Assembly (NCBI GenBank): GCA_010015655.1
Contig: ML976719.1
Span: 62,001 to 126,000, forward strand
DNA from: Bimuria novae-zelandiae CBS 107.79
Taxonomy: Eukaryota; Ascomycota; Dothideomycetes; Pleosporales; Didymosphaeriaceae
DNA length: 64,000 nt
Reading direction: 5' to 3'
This document shows, piece after piece, positions 32,865 through 44,496 of this stretch (positions are counted from its first letter, which is position 1; the number at the start of each line of letters is the position of its first letter). The notes beneath the pieces were generated by a model. The model was not told the DNA's origin, searched no databases, and saw nothing but the letters and a program-made list of their open reading frames with translations. The translations under genes were made by a program, and so were the position numbers.

Positions 32865-33072
32865 TATGGTGGGGTGCGAGACATAACCCTGCCTCGGGGA
32901 GAGAGGCAGAGATATCGATGTGTGCAGTACTTCAGATATATGAACAGCGTTGCAGTGATGACACAAGATGCGGTTGGAGGGGCTCGTCCCACGTTTCCAT
33001 AGCGCTACCACCGTTCCCACGCGTAAATGCAAATGAAAACGACAAGGAGGGAGGACTAGTTGATTGTCTGCT

Positions 33073-34090
33073 CTATGTAAAGATGATGCCCCCATCGATG
33101 ACAATCGTCTGACCAGTCATGTAATCAGAATCCTTGGAGGCGAGGAAACTCACCGTGCTGCTCACATCCTCGGGCACGCTCGTCCGACCTAATGCAATTA
33201 GCTCGCTTGTGTACCTTTTGATAGTATCGCCTTTCTTCGCGCCCGTCTTCTTCCCCAGTTCCTCATCTATGAGATCCCACATAGCCGTTCCTACAATACC
33301 CGGTGCATATGCATTGACGGTGATCTTGTGCTCAGCCATTTCCATCGCGAAGGCCTGGGTCATGCCGCGCACTGCCCATTTGGAGGCGCTGTAGTGCGAA
33401 AGCAGGGCGAAAGGCTTGAACGCTACGATGGAGGCGGCGCCTAGGAGTTTGCCGCCGGAATTTTGCTTGATCATTTGTTTGGCGGCGGTGGTGTAGCAGT
33501 TGAAAACGCCGAAGACTAGCTCCAATCAGCGTACGGTCGCGATGATGTAGGCGGACAGCATACCATTGACATCAAACATACGCTTCAGATCTTGTTCCGT
33601 AAGATCGAGGAGGGCCTTGACTTGGGCGATGCCGGCGTTGGCGACCATCGTGTTCAGCGGTCCTAATTCGTTTACGCTTGTCTCGACGAGATTTTGCACT
33701 TCTTGAAGTTTAGAGACATCGGCCGTCACGGCGATTGCATTTCGTCCCATGCTCTTGATTTCTTTAGCTACGGCCTCGGCTTCTGATTGGTTAGCTGATA
33801 TGTCGTTCACGCAGACATCGTAGCCGTCTCGAGCAAGCCGGAAAGCGATTGCTTTGCCACTGTAATACATCAGATGCGTGAATTGAAGTGGCTATAAAAA
33901 CGCCTCACATTCCGCGAGCCGATCCGGTAACAATGGCTGTACGATTTTGCTGCTCCACGGTAGGTACAGCGTACCTCCGGATTAGACTAGGAGCTTGCGT
34001 AGCTCGTAGTATAGTTGCCAGTTTAGATGGGGCTTGCCATAATGTTCTGGCTGGGATGCGGAAGGCCATGATGAGTGGCTGCCGTGACAA
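33073..34090 (-). CDS. short-chain dehydrogenase/reductase (diacetyl/acetoin-reductase-like), probably mitochondrial
   Basis: Three exons, 34090-33909, 33859-33564 and 33515-33073, give 306 residues. Both joins are in phase and restore 'GSARGIGKAIAF' and 'FDVNVFGVFNCY'. The Rossmann motif GxxxGIG lies near residues 55-62. The catalytic Ser is in 'GAASIVAF' (about 188), with YSASK at 201-205 and the 'PGIVGTAMWD' and 'TGQTIVIDGG' segments of classical SDRs. The sequence resembles acetoin (diacetyl) reductases and 3-oxoacyl-ACP-type SDRs, so the substrate is uncertain. About 50 residues precede the domain, rich in Arg, Ala, Leu and Ser without acidic residues until 'VEQQ' ('MAFRIPARTLWQAPSKLATI', '..RATQAPSLIRRYA'), which looks like a mitochondrial presequence. 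An alternative start is ATG at 34069. Confidence 0.88.
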
Positions 34091-34584
34091 ACAATGAGTA
34101 ACACCAGGGGAAACTTTCAGTGACCAGTGTCAATAAGGCGTGCGTCGTATTTGTACCTATCCTCTCCGCATCCGTTGATATAGCCGTCACCCAAGTCAAT
34201 CGGCTGTACGGAGCATGCGATAACCCCTCAACTAACGTAGCCCCGGGAGGAGGTGTTTGGTGGAGCTAAAGAGGTTCACGGCGGGGAATAAACATTTGAC
34301 TGAGACACGAGGACAGAGACCTTTGAACAGACGCTGGTTCGTGCTCGCAGTGATACCGGCTTGTGTGATGACCAAACGTATTTTTTTTTATAGAGAATCC
34401 AGTGCTAAGTAGTGTACATATCAACAGCTGTAGATGAGAAAGAAGGAGGCGTCGATGAAGGCGGGGAAGTCACACGGGACTAGCCCCTTTTACACTAGCG
34501 CGATTCGCGAGTCTTCATCCCGAAGCGCGTCAACCTCGGAACCAAGCTGCAGCCCTTCCGTAAACATTTGCACCTGCGTCAAAC
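34091..34584. promoter_or_regulatory. divergent intergenic region between the SDR and ASK1
   Basis: About 494 bp between two divergent start codons, so it should contain both promoters. A T-run of nine lies at 34381-34389. No specific factor site can be claimed. Confidence 0.45.
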
Positions 34585-35937
34585 ATGTCTCGCCAGAGTA
34601 TGGCCCCGCAGCGCAACTTGTCGCTTACAGAAGAACTAGAGCGACTGGAGCAGTCCATCACCCTCACACTCCAAGGTAAACAAAGCCATCTGCTACCCCA
34701 CACAGTGACTGACATTGCCAGAAATCGATCACAACTTCAGTCGCGCACATCGCATTGTGACTACGAGCATTCTTCCAATCGTCGAGCAGTATGGCAAGCA
34801 TTCTGAGGCAGTCTGGGAGGGATCGAAGGTGCGAGGTCGTTAGAGAGCAGTCTGTGGACGCCAACTGACCCTGCCAGTTCTGGAAGACATTCTTCGAAGC
34901 CAGCGCAAACGTCTCCCTCTCCGGCTACGAGGTTCCCGACCCCGACGAAACGACTACACATGAAGACACTACACAGCAATCACAAATGTACGATGAGGAG
35001 ACTGTGGACGGCGAGGACACTGTGACGGGCGCAGCAGAAACCCCCCAGCGAAGGCGGCCTTCGCAGGGGGACGAGGAAGACACTTCAGACCTTGAGTCGC
35101 CTACTATCGCGCATGCTCACAGCACACCCCGGGCGCCGAACATGACTGGAATGGAACCTGAGTTTGCCGAGTTCTCATCACCGTACGAAAACTTGCGGCG
35201 CGAAGTCCTGGGATCTCGCACACCCAGGCTTGAGCCTACGACACCTGGTAAGGCGCAGGCATTGCCGGATATGACTGGTCAGTTTGAGTCTTCGCCATTC
35301 GTACCTCCGACTTCAGGAAAAAGGGCAGCACAGGACCAAGGCCCACTTCTGCACCATGTGCTCGATAAGACGTACCGTATCCAGGCGACACCACTCATCA
35401 GTCCAAGAAAGTACAAACCTACGGGTGCTTTCACCCCCGCGACGGCCCGCCGGGCTGCGCCAACACCGCGCGAGAAGACAAGTGGATTGCCAGACTGGGC
35501 CGAAGATTCTTCTCCCATTTCGTCACCAGCGCCCCAATTGCGTGCCAACATATTTTCACCCATGAAGACTCCGCGTACGCCGGGCGTAAGTGTGCAGACA
35601 CCCGGAAAAGGAAGGGGACCCTTCAGCGCCACAAAGACGGGAGTGGGAATATTCGATAGCGACAGTGAGGACGAGGACGACTTGGGCTTTTCTCCACCGA
35701 AGACAGTGCAGTTCCACATTCCCCAAAGCAAGGTCCTACAGACGCCCGGTGAGTGCAGAATGTATGCTTTTATGATGGAGAGGCGCTGATGCCATTTTAG
35801 CTCGTGAGGCCAGCAGGCGCATCGTAGAGGACCTTCTTTTGACAGCCGGTGGGGATATCACGGATTCGACCGGTGGCATGGACGAGGATAGTCCTAGTGT
35901 GGTCCGGCGGCGCGTTGATCTTGACGATTCGTTCTAG
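34585..35937 (+). CDS. ASK1: DASH/Dam1 complex subunit Ask1
   Basis: Four exons, 34585-34675, 34722-34828, 34878-35748 and 35801-35937, give 401 residues, all joins in phase. The N-terminal 70 residues, 'LTEELERLEQSITLTLQEID', 'HNFSRAHRIVTTSILPIVEQYG' and 'FWKTFFEASANVSLSGYE' (short segments quoted), are the conserved Ask1 helical domain that assembles in the ten-subunit DASH ring coupling kinetochores to microtubules. The remainder is disordered with many S/T-P sites ('SRTPRLEPTTPGK', 'MKTPRTPG'), consistent with regulation by Cdk and Aurora kinases known for Ask1. The last exon, 'AREASRRIVEDLLLTAGGDI', is the C-terminal motif found in filamentous fungi. It is divergent from the SDR gene. 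Confidence 0.92.
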
Positions 35938-36454
35938 GAAGTTTAGATTTACCCAATCTCAAGCAAGATGGCTTAGTAATATGCCTTCCAGGCTTAGATC
36001 TATGTTTGAATTCATGCAGATTTATGTGAATCGGCCATCCGTTTCGATATGGTGTTAATTGTTTCTACACGAGTCTAGTGGTTTGACAACGCTGCACATA
36101 TGTTTTTGCGAGGGCGTACACTATCACATACGATCATAGGATCCTGAAAACTCGGCTTCCCGTCCGCTCAGCCTTGGATAAGCAGGATGCCGGTGGGCAA
36201 GTAGCTAGGTTCGTGAGAACTAGCGAATCCCCGCTGTTGTATGTTTTTGCAAATTATTGTGCCGTTGTACGCGGGCTTGACCGTGCTGAGACCGTGCGCA
36301 TGCTAGCGTGGCCAGAATCCACGCGACTGCACGATAAGGGACCTAGCGGTCGATCCGGCCTGCGGCTCCCGGTTCGTCATCTCCAGTTCATGCTCGGCTC
36401 CCTTTTCACAACCCCAGCTTTACGCCTTCTCTCGTTCTTTTTTGCAATTCTGCA
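35938..36454. other. intergenic, LSB6 promoter region
   Basis: About 517 bp between convergent-free neighbours on the same strand. A 108-residue ORF (36174-36500) overlaps the start of LSB6 in another frame and has no motif. I treat it as chance. Confidence 0.45.
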
Positions 36455-38811
36455 ATGCCTCGAAGCCGAAGACCACCTACCTCTGGCTATGCACGAATAG
36501 CGCAGGCTGAAGAGGAAGACAATTCACACGATGATTCCGACGATGCGACACACGAGCCGACCTTGTCTAGCTCATACGCACCCATACAACCCAAGAAAGG
36601 GACACGCATGCGCATGCCACCATCGGGCGATTCGTCTCCGAATTTACGAAGAACGACGTCTGGACGACGTCAGCGGGCCAATTCGGGCGTGGATATCAAA
36701 GCTATAAATGCGCGGCTAGAACGGTGGGCAGATGAAATTGCACAAAAGTTCAAGATCAAGAAGCAAAAGGACACATCCGATGATGAGCCGCTCGAGATCC
36801 ACCATTCCGTCTTCCAAGCCCCCGACTGGGTGCGCCCAGCTACGGCAGAGACACTCACGTTCGGCCACGAAGGCTCCTCGGATCGCATGACGAAGCTCCA
36901 ATTCGACGATCTAGTGGACAGTGTTCGATTGGCTATAGAACAGGGCATGCATCCGAAGCTGATTACACAAGGCAGCTCGGGCAGCTACTTTGCGCGCAAT
37001 TCGCAAGGCAAAGTGGTGGGCGTGTTCAAGCCGAAGGACGAGGAGCCGTACGCGTCGCGAAACCCGAAATGGACCAAGTGGATACACCGAAACTTGTTCC
37101 CTTTCTTCTTCGGTCGCGCCCTCCTGATTCCGAACTTGAGCTACATCTCCGAAGCCGCCGCATACGTTCTTGACTGCCAGCTGCGCACAAACATCGTACC
37201 GTATACCGAAGTCGTCTCCCTGTCGTCCAAGTCCTTCCACTATGATTTCTGGGAGCGGCGGGCATATTACAGAAAGAAGAAGCCCTTCCCGGAGAAGGCC
37301 GGCAGTTTTCAGGTTTTCTTGAAGGGCTTCAAGGACGCAAACATATTCCTGAAAGAACACCCGTGGCCGGACCAGAACAACGCAAACCTTAGTAATTCGC
37401 GGAGGAAGAACAAGCGGAGATGGGCTGAAGAATGCAGACCCAGCGGGCCTCAATCCGATGACGAAGATGAGGAAGAAGCGCGCTCGAATACACCCGAGGT
37501 GCAGCAACGGAGAGGGTTCTGGACGGAGGGTTTGCAGCAGTCTTTCCGAGAGCAGCTTGAGAAATTGGTCGTCTTGGATTACATCATGCGGAACACAGAC
37601 AGAGGCCTGGATAATTGGATGATCAGGATTGATCAAAAATCCCAGGAGGCAAGCATCGTCGCAGAACCACCCAAAACAAACGGGCACCTGGATGACGATG
37701 AAGAAGTTGTGCCCAGCAACTACACTAAGCAGTCAATGTCCGAAGGTGATCCATACGGCCGCCGCGAGACAATGAAGGCAACAAGCAGATCGACTACGCC
37801 CATGCCGAGCGGCCCGACACCCGCCATAGCGATCGGTGCGATTGACAATAGTCTATCGTGGCCGTGGAAGCACCCCGATGCTGTAAGATGCCCGTAATCC
37901 TGTGTCCAGCTGTAAGCTAATCCCGAGCACAGTGGCGAAGCTATCCGTTTGGCTGGCTATTCCTACCCGTTTCGCTCATCGGTCAACCCTTTTCCGAAGC
38001 AACCCGCCGACACTTTCTACCTCTGTTGACTTCCAAACAGTGGTGGGTTGAGACTCAGGCAGCCCTGCGTAAATGTTTTACGCAAGACAATGATTTCAAA
38101 GAGCGCATGTATGCAAAACAGATCGCTGTCATGAAAGGTCAAGCCTGGAACGTAGTGGAAACGCTAAAGACACCCGATCACGGCCCTCTAGAACTGACGC
38201 GAAGAGCACGGGTCTGTGTATGGGACGATCTGGTCGAGATACCCATCGCTGTTCCCCTTCGTGCACCTTCTGCGGAGATGCGCCGCAAAAGCCAACCCAA
38301 CCGGAAAAGAGTGGCGGAGGAGGAGGAAATGGACATCACAGCGCTATCTACTCCTCCCCAAAAGCCTCAACCAGATCTTCTGATGAACTCGCCGCCTCTG
38401 GAAATGGCCAACGAAAATCGGTTCAATCTTTCCAGAGAATCTAGTTCCCTGGATGTTCGAAGGCAGCAAGATGATTTGTTGGGAGCGGCATCTCCAGCTA
38501 CAGTCCAGGGAGTAGCATGGAATTCGCGAGTGGTAACAGGGTCACCGTCGACGCACACCAATGGGAGACCCCCGCATCGCCCGCGCATGAGCTACGATGC
38601 ACCACAACGCAGTGACCAGGACTCAAGGCGACAGCATCGCAGGCTGTCGCTCTCGTCCAGGCGGGGATATGGCGACTTCCTTGGCGAAAACGACGATGAG
38701 GGAGACCTTGGATACGCGGCAAACGAAGATATGGAAGGCAACCGCAAGCGCGTGATTGTTGAAAGGCTGGAGACGGTCAAGGCGAAGAACCCGGTGTTCA
38801 CTTGGTGTTGA
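36455..38811 (+). CDS. LSB6: type II phosphatidylinositol 4-kinase Lsb6
   Basis: Two exons, 36455-37882 and 37933-38811 (donor GTAAGA, acceptor CACAG), give 768 residues. The nucleotide-binding loop 'GSSGSYFARNSQGKVVGVFK' is near residue 173, the catalytic segment 'DYIMRNTDRGLDNWMI' near 375-390, and the activation segment 'AIDNSLSWPWKHPDAW' crosses the splice, all in the order of the PI4K type II family. 'FPFFFGRALL' precedes the C-lobe. The enzyme phosphorylates phosphatidylinositol to PI4P on vacuolar, endosomal and plasma membranes. The Cys-rich palmitoylation motif usual in animal type II kinases is not apparent. N- and C-terminal extensions are disordered and charged, longer than in yeast Lsb6 (607 residues). 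Confidence 0.93.
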
Positions 38812-39710
38812 TCTACGATATCTACGAGAGACTATTCTTAGATGATATATGCATTGGGGGGCGTTGTGGTCTGCATGGCGGCCGGTTGCATATGTGGCGT
38901 TATGCCTTGGGCCACTTGGCCATGTGTAGTAACATGACATTGATGGACCCCACATCCCACCCTCGTAATTCGCACCGCGTTCCACTGCATGCTGCGAGTG
39001 CGTCTAGATAAATCTAGATACATCAAGGTTGCACTGGGCCCAGGGCCTTCCGGTGACAACGCGTTGCACGGTACCCAGGCGTGTCATTTGACCTGATCAT
39101 CTCGCCGTTGCTTATTCCCCAATATCCACGTTGAATAATGAAACTGCCGAAAGCGCAATCATTGCGGTGTCAGATGACCGTTGTAAAGGTTGCACGGGCC
39201 GCTACTAGCCACGGTGGCGTTGGAAAATCGCTGACCTCGACATTTGACTGAAAGGCAACAGGCTTCTCAACAGCCCCGCTTATCGCATTTGCGACTCGAT
39301 TTTCCTACATACGACTTGGAATGTTGGCAGGAAGTGCAAGAGGGCTGTCGCGCCGGTATCTCAGACGCACGCCATTTCTCGTACGTCCACCTGACTTGTA
39401 CCTCCAATAGAGCGCTCGAAAGCCGCACCTGGCGTGGCTCTGCAGGCTGAAACTTCCGCCGGTGGAGAGGTCGAAATCGAAAACCGAGTTCGACAGCTTC
39501 GAAAAGAGCTGGCGTTACGACTGCTGCTTGGGGTTCATTCACTGAGTGCGGGACTTCAGCATCATCAGGTCTTGGCAAGCACTTGATGCTTCGGGTAGCG
39601 CCGAAATTCAACTTTGAACAGCACGAACCCCCATACTCTCACCTGGTATCTTACGCCGGGCTCTTACCCTTCAGCTGTTGTGTTTTTCTTACTATATATC
39701 GTATATAAAC
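38812..39710. other. intergenic, no gene seen
   Basis: About 900 bp of unremarkable sequence before the SNF2 gene. Short ORFs on both strands (such as 39244-39450 plus and 39267-39611 minus) overlap and show no motif. A TATA-like run lies near 39693-39703, close to the ATG at 39711. Confidence 0.45.
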
Positions 39711-42700
39711 ATGAATCCAGCCGCCTTACTGGACCCCAAAGGCGCGCGTCGTCGAGGTAACTACCCACAACTTTCTTTACCCTCTTCTATTTTACGCCTG
39801 GATATTCTGTCCAGCATCCACCCAAATATGTCGGAAGCTGAGGTGGTTTGGCCGCCGGAAGCTATGCCGTCTCCCCTGTCTGACGACGACGTCTACGCAC
39901 GTGGTGCGGACGACGAGCAACAACCCTACTACAGCTCATATGTCGACCATCAGCCACTAATTGCAAATGAAGAAACAGCGGCCGCGGCACCGCAGTACTC
40001 CTCCCCCACACCGCAATATCAACAAGCATTTGATCCGCGTGCACTTCTCAACCCGAGGTCGGTATCGAAACGTCCAGCGTCCGAGTACGAGCAAGAGCGG
40101 GGTCGGGCCACTGATGAAGAATCTCCGGGCCAGATTTCGCTTGTCGAGCGTTTGCACAACGTGTATGAACGCACCGCGTCACCCGCGAAGAAAATCAAGA
40201 CAGACGACGACCACAAGAAGACGCACTCCGCAGCGAGCTTCGCGGGTCGCAACGCGCTAGAAATGAGCAAGCCGCAAAGTGGACAAGCTACTCCGCTTCC
40301 ACCGAGCGCTGCAATCGATCTCACGATGAGTAAGTTTCTGCGGTGCGCAGGAATCAACAATGACACTAATCGGCATGCAGGCGACGACGAGGACGCTGAG
40401 GTTCAAGTCGTCCAGGATAATTCTAACGAGATGATTTGCCTCGGCAAGATCAAAAACATCTACATTCAGGCCCACTCAGTGCCATATCCTGATCCAAAGA
40501 AGTATCACGGCAATCATGGCTCACAGGGCCGCATCAAGATCGCTTTTCGACGTGGTGGCGGAGATAGACACAATTACAATATTTTGTGTGTCGATGGAAG
40601 TGGTAGAGAGTTTGGCAGGGTCGATCACAGGACTGCGGGAGGTCTCGCTCCTCTGATGGACAACGCCAAGACAACCGGCATGATGTGGATGGCGTGGACC
40701 GAACCTCGTCGGAAGAAACCCGGCGAAGGGCCACCGGGCTCACCGCTCAGTTCACTTCTCGGTATGACATTTCAGTTGTACTGCCCCCGGAAGTATGCAC
40801 AGCACATTGGAAACCACCTCGCAAAAACCAAGATATATCTAGATGATCCATCTTTTGAGCTGCAGCGGTACGATTACTTCAATCCGCAGACCCACAGTCA
40901 GTGGACCAAGGAAAGCACCACTTATGCGACCTTCGAACAGCCACGCCACAATTATGTTTCCAGTGGGTCGTACGTTTTGCGATCGGTCGACGAGATCCGC
41001 AGCGATGTGCAAAACGTATTCGACACCATCGGCGAAGTGGAAGAACTGCCTCTCCGCGAGCCGTCCACGATGGTCAAGACCCCACTCTACAAACACCAGA
41101 AGCAAGCACTTTACTTTCTATGGGACAAGGAGCAGTTACACGATGGTGAAGAGGCAGACCACCGCACAGACCTGTTATGGCAGCCAAAGTTTCGAGATAC
41201 GGGGCGAAAGTACTATCAACACGTCATCAGCGGGGAGGAGAGTCCCACTCGGCCTCCGAACAGCTGCCGTGGAGGCATCCTGGCTGATGAGATGGGTCTT
41301 GGAAAGACACTCAGCATCTTGTCTCTGGTCGCAGATGATGAGTCTAGGGTAGCTGCCTCCATTTTTCAGCAGAAGAAGCCTACGGTCAAACCAGGCATAT
41401 TGATCCAACCAATCGTCAATTCCCGAGGCACCCTTCTCGTTTGCCCTCTCAGTACTATGTACAACTGGAAGGAACAGCTGGAGCGTCACTTCCCCGCCGG
41501 TCGAGGCCTGAAATGGATCAATTATCATGGCAAGTCTCGCGGATCACTCACTCCGCAGACCCTCGCCGATCACGATGTAGTCATCACCACATACAACATG
41601 ATTTCTGCCGATTTCGCCGACAAAGCTGTTCCTCTTCCGAGGGTCAATTGGTTCCGCATTGTCTTGGACGAGGCTCACGCGATCCGGAATGTGAACACCA
41701 AGCAATCTGTCGCTGCTTGCACACTATCTGGTCAGCGGAGGTGGGCTGTTACAGGAACCCCAGTTCAGAACCGCCTCGATGTTAGTACACTTCTATCTTC
41801 ACTTGATTTTGACAATGCTGACTTCGTTAGGACCTTGGTGCTCTGTTCCGGTTCCTCCGTCTTCATCCCTTTGACACCACCAGCGGCTTCAACACTTTCA
41901 TCCTGGGGCCTTTCAAGAATGCCGACCCTGATGTCGTGCCGCGGCTGCAACTGCTAGTCAGCTCCGTTACTCTCCGACGTGTCAAGGAGCGTGTGCTTGA
42001 GATTGAGCTACCTTCCCGTACCGATCTCGTCGTTAAGCTGGAGTTCTCCAAAGACGAGCGAAAGCTTCACGACTGGTTCGAGCAAGATTCTTTTCGCAAG
42101 GTGAATGCCGTCACATCCGGCGATAAGATGGGTGGCAAGTCTTACGCTCGTATCCTCACCGCTATCACCAATCTTCGGCTCATATGCGCCCACGGCCGTG
42201 ATCTCCTCAACGAAGAAGCGCTGAAGGTGACCGATGGAATGACTTATGACAACCCGATGGAGATTGCGGACGAAGACAATGCTGATGCAGCAACCATCAA
42301 TCGTCATCAGGCATATGACATGCTTGAGTTATTCCGCCAGACCGACAGTGACGAGTGCGCATATCCTGATTGTCGCACCAAGCTCGCTTCCAACGAAGTT
42401 GATGACGATGACGAGGATGACGCCAAGGCAGACACCGCTGGACACATGACTTCGTGTTATCATATAGTGTGCGCGAAGCATACACGGGCGCTTCGTCAAG
42501 AGCTAGCCAAGAGCTCTGCTGATGATGGGCTCTGCACGTGTCCTTTCTGTGATTCTCGTATCACGCAGACCCTGTTTGAACTGAGGAAATCAGATTACGC
42601 AACATATCTAGAGGAGCAGGAACGCTTGAAGCGGGATCCGAAACTCTCGAAGAAGATTGGTGCTTACGTTGGACCTTCTACGAAGACGAAGGCTCTGCTA

Positions 42701-43271
42701 ACAGACCTGGCTGAGCACCGGGCGTGGAGCATGGCTCACCCTCACGAAGCGCCTATCAAGAGGTACGTACCCTTTGTATTGATAGGTCATGTAAACGCTA
42801 ACATATGACAGCGTTGTCTTCTCAACGTGGACCACCCACCTCGACCTCATCGAGATCGCGCTCACGAATGAGGGCCACAAGTATGTCCGGCTCGACGGCC
42901 GCATGTCGCGCGAAGCCCGCAACCGCTCCCTCGAAGCCTTCGACAAAGACGACTCCGTCACCATCATCCTCGTGTCCATCGGCGCCGGCGGTCTCGGTCT
43001 CAACCTCACAAAGGCGAACAATGCGTTCGTCATGGAGCCGCAGTTCAACCCGGCCGCCGAGGCTCAAGCTGTCGACCGCGTACATCGTCTTGGCCAAACG
43101 CGTCCTGTCACCATCAAGCGCTTCATCATGGAGAACAGCTTCGAGGAGAAGATGCTGGATCTGCAGCGCAAGAAGAAGGCGCTCGCGGACCTGACGATGG
43201 CGAGGGAGAAGAGCACCAAAGAGCAGGCCGCGAAGCAGCGGCTGGAGGATTTGCGCTCGCTTTTCAGATAA
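39711..43271 (+). CDS. SNF2-family ATPase with RING finger (Rad5/HLTF type)
   Basis: Four exons, 39711-40329, 40381-41780, 41831-42762 and 42812-43271, give about 1136 residues. Order: a disordered N-terminus; a degenerate HIRAN-like segment ending 'GREFGRVDHRTAGGLAPLMD' (about residues 300-320); helicase motif I 'GILADEMGLGKT' (about 505); DEAH box 'IVLDEAHAIRN' (about 633); 'WAVTGTPVQNRLDDLGALFRF' spanning intron 2; a RING finger from 'CAYPDC' to 'CTCPFC' (about 849-910) inserted between the two lobes; and the C-terminal lobe 'VVFSTWTTHLDLIE...LDGRMSR...GLGLNLTKAN' with 'AVDRVHRLGQTRPV'. RING within the split ATPase is diagnostic of Rad5/HLTF proteins, which act in post-replication repair, fork reversal and PCNA ubiquitylation. 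An optional extra intron (about 39757-39838) would shorten the N-terminus without changing frame. Confidence 0.9.
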
Positions 43272-44496
43272 AGGTGTGGCATTTCTCAGCATATCATGAC
43301 ATGTCGGCATGGCGTTTGGTGTCTGCATAGGGAATGGAGTGGGTGTATGATTTCGCAGGAAGGCGTCAAGGGCGCGGATCTCATCATCACACCAGGGCAT
43401 ATTTCGTATTGGAGGTGGCTTGTGCACGGCGGAGGCATTGGCGGTATTACTCTCAGCACACTCATACCACACTGGTGCCGGTCGTATAGATCATCCTTTC
43501 GCCGGAGTCGCTAGCTTCACTTTGAGCAATATCTAATGAGCAATATCTAAGGAGGGTAGACGAGCATCCCCATCTCGCATTCTTTGTTAACATGTGACGA
43601 TCGAACCCGTGGAGGTGGACGTTTCTCCGCGGAGATGCTTGATGGGCTGGCGTCGCTGTCTCAAACGCTCCAACCACCCAGAGACGAGGATTTTGTATGT
43701 GTAGAGTAATGGAAATTCGGATCAAGGTGGCGGTTTGCGGGGAAGGCATCCTGGAGTCTCGAAGATTAATAAGACGCCCTTCTTGCCTCCTCCTACTTAT
43801 TCCTTTCGCACGTCTTGCGGTCGCTGTTGTACCGGCTTCTCTGAATACCTAGGCATCTCTCTCTCTTCAACAGGGAGTCCTGCTGAAGGTCTTTGTCTCA
43901 GAAGAAAGATGTGTCATGAAGATGTTCGACATGCGGCGTAGCATCTCACTCTGCGATTCAGGCCCGTCCTTGGAGCCTTGTACACGTTCAGGCCATCTAC
44001 ACATTCTGAAAGATGTTCTGGGTTTGAATTTGAGGGATGCGATGAGGAGTCGCGCGATGTTGGAGTAGGAGGGTCCGGGACGAAGCGGCTGTTCGGACGG
44101 ACGGGGACCAGGGTTGGATAGGCTAAGCGTGGCTGGCCGAGGGTTTTCGCGCGAAGGTCGGGCGTGCTGATGAACGAACGAACAAACGTCCCAAGACTCA
44201 CTGATCGTGAAGAAAGGTCTGTTGTGAAGGAGACGAGGGAATGAACGTCACTGAGCAAGGGCATAGGCGTTGGGGGGTTTGCCTTAGGGAATGGATGCAA
44301 TCCTGACGCTTCAGGATGGGATAGCTGCATCCTCACGTCAATTGTGGAAGTCGTCAATGGGTAAACGTTTCCGTTTCCTATGAAATCATCTAACTATTTC
44401 TCAGTTTGTATCATTTCCTGAACGTCGCTTCCGCGATCCTGCCCTGCGACCGTCCAACCATCACTCCATTGTCGCCCACACCCTCACATCGAGCGC
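43272..44496. other. intergenic, one doubtful ORF
   Basis: Between two convergent genes. A 147-residue minus ORF (44357-43914) is Ser/Pro/Thr-rich with no recognised motif. Codon periodicity is not obvious, so I do not call it a gene. No repeat seen. Confidence 0.4.

Noticed and set aside
36911..37687. 258-residue minus-strand ORF
   Set aside because: Antisense to the conserved kinase domain of LSB6; no motif of its own.
43914..44357. 147-residue Ser/Pro-rich minus ORF
   Set aside because: No motif, no splice partner, low-complexity composition; treated as chance.
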